From: an uncultured Pleomorphomonas sp.
Lineage (GTDB): Bacteria; Pseudomonadota; Alphaproteobacteria; Rhizobiales; Pleomorphomonadaceae
Reading direction: 5' to 3'
DNA: 34,429 nucleotides
Assembly (NCBI GenBank): GCA_937868725.1
Contig: CALMMQ010000067.1
Coordinates: forward strand, 1 to 34,429
The notes below the pieces were generated by a model. That model saw only the letters and a list, made by a program, of their open reading frames with translations, was not told the DNA's origin and ran no database searches. Positions 32,520-34,429 of the stretch are shown here, piece after piece (within the stretch, counting starts at the first letter, position 1; each line of letters starts with the position of its first letter). The translations under genes were made by a program, and so were the position numbers.

Positions 32520-34429
32520 ATGGAACGGATTTGTTTGAATGTGAACGGTGTCGATCGCTGGATCGTCGCCGAGAAGGATACGGATCTCGCCACGGTGCTG
32601 CGTGAGCAGATGCTGCTCACCGGCTGTAAGGTCTGCTGCGCCGACGGCCAGTGCGGTTCGTGCACGGTCGTTCTCGACGGCAAGCCGGTGCGCGCCTGCG
32701 TGACGCCGATGGCCAAGGTGGCCGCCAATTCCCGCATCACCACCATCGAAGGTCTCGGCACGCCGAGCAATCTGCATCCGCTGCAGGTCGCCTGGATGGC
32801 CCACGGCGGCGCCCAGTGCGGCGTCTGTACCCCCGGCTTCATCATGTCGGCCAAGGTTCTGCTCGACCAGAACAAGTCGCCGACCCGCGAACAGGTCCGT
32901 GCCTGGTTCCACCGCAACCGCAATCTCTGCCGCTGCACCGGCTACAAGCCGCTGATCGACGCCGTCATGGATGCCGCCGCCGTGCTGCGCGGCGAGAAGT
33001 CGATCGAGGATCTGACGCCCAAGGCCAAGGACGATGGTTCGATCCTCGGCACGCATTACGTCCGTCCGTCGGCTGTGGCCAAGGTTACCGGCGCCTGGGA
33101 CTTCGGTGCCGACGTCGCCCTGCGCATGCCGCACGGCACGCTGCGCCTCGCCCTCGTGCAGGCCAACGTCAGCCACGCCAACATCAAGGGCATCGACACC
33201 AGCGAAGCCGAGAAGATGCCGGGCGTCGAGAAGGTCATCACCTGGAAGGACGTCAAGGGCCGCAACGCCATCACCGGCCTCATCACCTTCCCGACCAACA
33301 AGGGCGACGGCTGGGACCGTCCGATCCTGTGCAAGGAGAAGATTTTCCAGTTTGGTGACGCCATTGCCATTGTCGCCGCCGACACCGAAGCGCATGCGCG
33401 AGCCGCTGCCGCCAAGGTGAAGGTCGATCTCGAAATGCTGCCGGCCTACCTGTCGGGCTTTGCCGCCCTGGCGCCGGACGCCATAGAGATCCATCCGGGC
33501 GTTCCCAATGCTTATTACGAGCAGGGCATCGTCAAGGGTGGCGACACCAAACCGCTGATGTCGGGCGCCGCCGCGCTGGTTGACATCACCACCTACTGCT
33601 CGCGCCAGCCGCACCTGCACCTTGAGCCGGACTGCGGTGAAGCCTTCGTCGACGAGAATGGCGTGCTGACCATTCTGTCGAAGTCGATCGGCGTGCATCT
33701 GCATCATGCCATGATCTGCCCGGGCCTCGGTGTGGCGCCGGACAAGCTGCGCCTGATCCAGAACCCGACGGGCGGTACCTTCGGCTACAAGTTCTCGCCG
33801 ACCATGGAAGCGCTGCTGGGCGTCGCCGCCCTCGCCACCGGCAAGCCGGTGTCGCTGGTCTACGATCAGTACCAGAACATCACCTACACCGGTAAGCGCA
33901 GCCCGGTGAACTCGAACATCCGCCTCGCCTGCGACAAGGATGGCAAGCTCACCGCCATGGAACTCGACTGGTGGCTCGACCACGGTCCGTACTCCGAGTT
34001 CGGTGACCTCGTGACGCTGCGTCAGGCCCAGTTCACTGGTGCCGGCTATCATCTCGAGAACATCCGCGGTCACGGCCGTACGGTGGCGACCAACCATGCC
34101 TGGGGCTCGGCCTTCCGCGCCTACGGCTCGCCGCAGTCCTTCCTCGCGTCTGAAATCGCCATCGACATGCTGGCCGAGAAGATGGGCGAGGATCCGTTCG
34201 AGTTCCGCTACAAGAACCTCTACAACGAGAACTCGACCTCGCCGACCGGCCAGAAGCCGGAAGTGCATGTGCTGCCGACGCTCTTCGACATGGTGCGTCC
34301 GAAGTACCAGGAAGCCAAGGCGCGCTGCGAGGCCTTCAACAAGGCGCACACCGACAAGAAGCGTGGCATCGGCGTGTCGCTCGGCATCTACGGCTGCGGC
34401 CTCGACGGCCCGGACAGCTCGGAAGCCCG
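32520..34429 (+). CDS. mop: Single-chain molybdenum aldehyde oxidoreductase (Mop type), 3'-truncated by window edge
   Basis: First 636 codons of a xanthine-oxidase-family enzyme; close in sequence to Desulfovibrio gigas Mop (907 aa), oxidising aldehydes to acids. An N-terminal plant-type [2Fe-2S] domain has C40, C45, C48 and C60; the second helical [2Fe-2S] domain has C100, C103, C137 and C139 (QCGVCTPGF, LCRCTGYKPL). These positions are identical to D. gigas Mop. The Moco domains follow directly with no FAD domain, as in that protein: VSHANIKGIDTSEA, ITGLITFPTNKGDGWDRP, GGTFGYKFSPT and GSAFRAYGSPQS. The catalytic Glu near the C-terminus is beyond the window. The start has AAGGAGG seven bases upstream. 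The electron acceptor is not evident. Confidence 0.95.
   Translation, partial: MERICLNVNGVDRWIVAEKDTDLATVLREQMLLTGCKVCCADGQCGSCTVVLDGKPVRACVTPMAKVAANSRITTIEGLGTPSNLHPLQVAWMAHGGAQCGVCTPGFIMSAKVLLDQNKSPTREQVRAWFHRNRNLCRCTGYKPLIDAVMDAAAVLRGEKSIEDLTPKAKDDGSILGTHYVRPSAVAKVTGAWDFGADVALRMPHGTLRLALVQANVSHANIKGIDTSEAEKMPGVEKVITWKDVKGRNAITGLITFPTNKGDGWDRPILCKEKIFQFGDAIAIVAADTEAHARAAAAKVKVDLEMLPAYLSGFAALAPDAIEIHPGVPNAYYEQGIVKGGDTKPLMSGAAALVDITTYCSRQPHLHLEPDCGEAFVDENGVLTILSKSIGVHLHHAMICPGLGVAPDKLRLIQNPTGGTFGYKFSPTMEALLGVAALATGKPVSLVYDQYQNITYTGKRSPVNSNIRLACDKDGKLTAMELDWWLDHGPYSEFGDLVTLRQAQFTGAGYHLENIRGHGRTVATNHAWGSAFRAYGSPQSFLASEIAIDMLAEKMGEDPFEFRYKNLYNENSTSPTGQKPEVHVLPTLFDMVRPKYQEAKARCEAFNKAHTDKKRGIGVSLGIYGCGLDGPDSSEA

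Overview
The window is GC-rich, densely coded DNA from an alphaproteobacterium. Gene content (BMP-type ABC importer, ubiTUV, CooA-type regulators, FdxN-type ferredoxin, a CO-type energy-converting hydrogenase) points to a facultatively anaerobic member of the Hyphomicrobiales. A Pleomorphomonas-like hydrogenogenic CO oxidiser is my best guess. That is inference from gene content; no 16S or other taxonomic marker is present.

Layout. (1) 1-2031: 3' part of clpB, facing (2) a minus-strand operon at 2066-6859 for a BMP/purine-nucleoside-type ABC importer: binding protein, double ATPase and two permeases. A palindromic repeat element lies between the binding protein and the ATPase genes. (3) 7025-9561: a divergent two-component system whose kinase carries a THI5/NMT1-type periplasmic domain. 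(4) 9635-13374, minus strand: a ClC chloride channel, a DUF4405 membrane protein, a NifX/NifB-like cofactor-domain protein with a His-rich tail, and a DUF134 DNA-binding protein. (5) 13468-19189: ubiD-ubiX diverging from ubiT-ubiU-ubiV-nnrS around an FNR-type palindrome. This is the oxygen-independent ubiquinone module plus an NnrS membrane protein. (6) 19512-29761: a CooA-type CO sensor, hypB, hypA (opposite strand), the hydrogenase operon cooMKLXUH and a small 2[4Fe-4S] ferredoxin. (7) 29762-30800: about 1 kb with no convincing gene, partly AT-rich and containing dyads. (8) 30801-34429: a second CooA-like regulator without the heme-ligand histidine, then xdhC and the first 636 codons of a single-chain molybdenum aldehyde oxidoreductase (mop), cut by the window end.

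How it fits together. CooMKLXUH is the membrane complex that in Rhodospirillum rubrum takes electrons from CO dehydrogenase through ferredoxin, makes H2 and pumps ions. HypA and HypB supply nickel to CooH. A sequence matching the published CooA half-sites (TGTCG-N6-CGACA) lies 72 bp upstream of cooM, and a CooA homologue with a conserved heme-ligand His is encoded just before it. The window is therefore best read as a CO-responsive hydrogenogenic island flanked by anaerobic-lifestyle genes. The CO dehydrogenase itself (cooS/cooF) is not in the window.

The most interesting points are the pair of CooA paralogues with different ligand residues, the second one placed before a molybdenum hydroxylase, the CooA box, the hairpin-dense leaders in front of both regulators, an acidic insertion in CooU, and a dispersed two-hairpin repeat.
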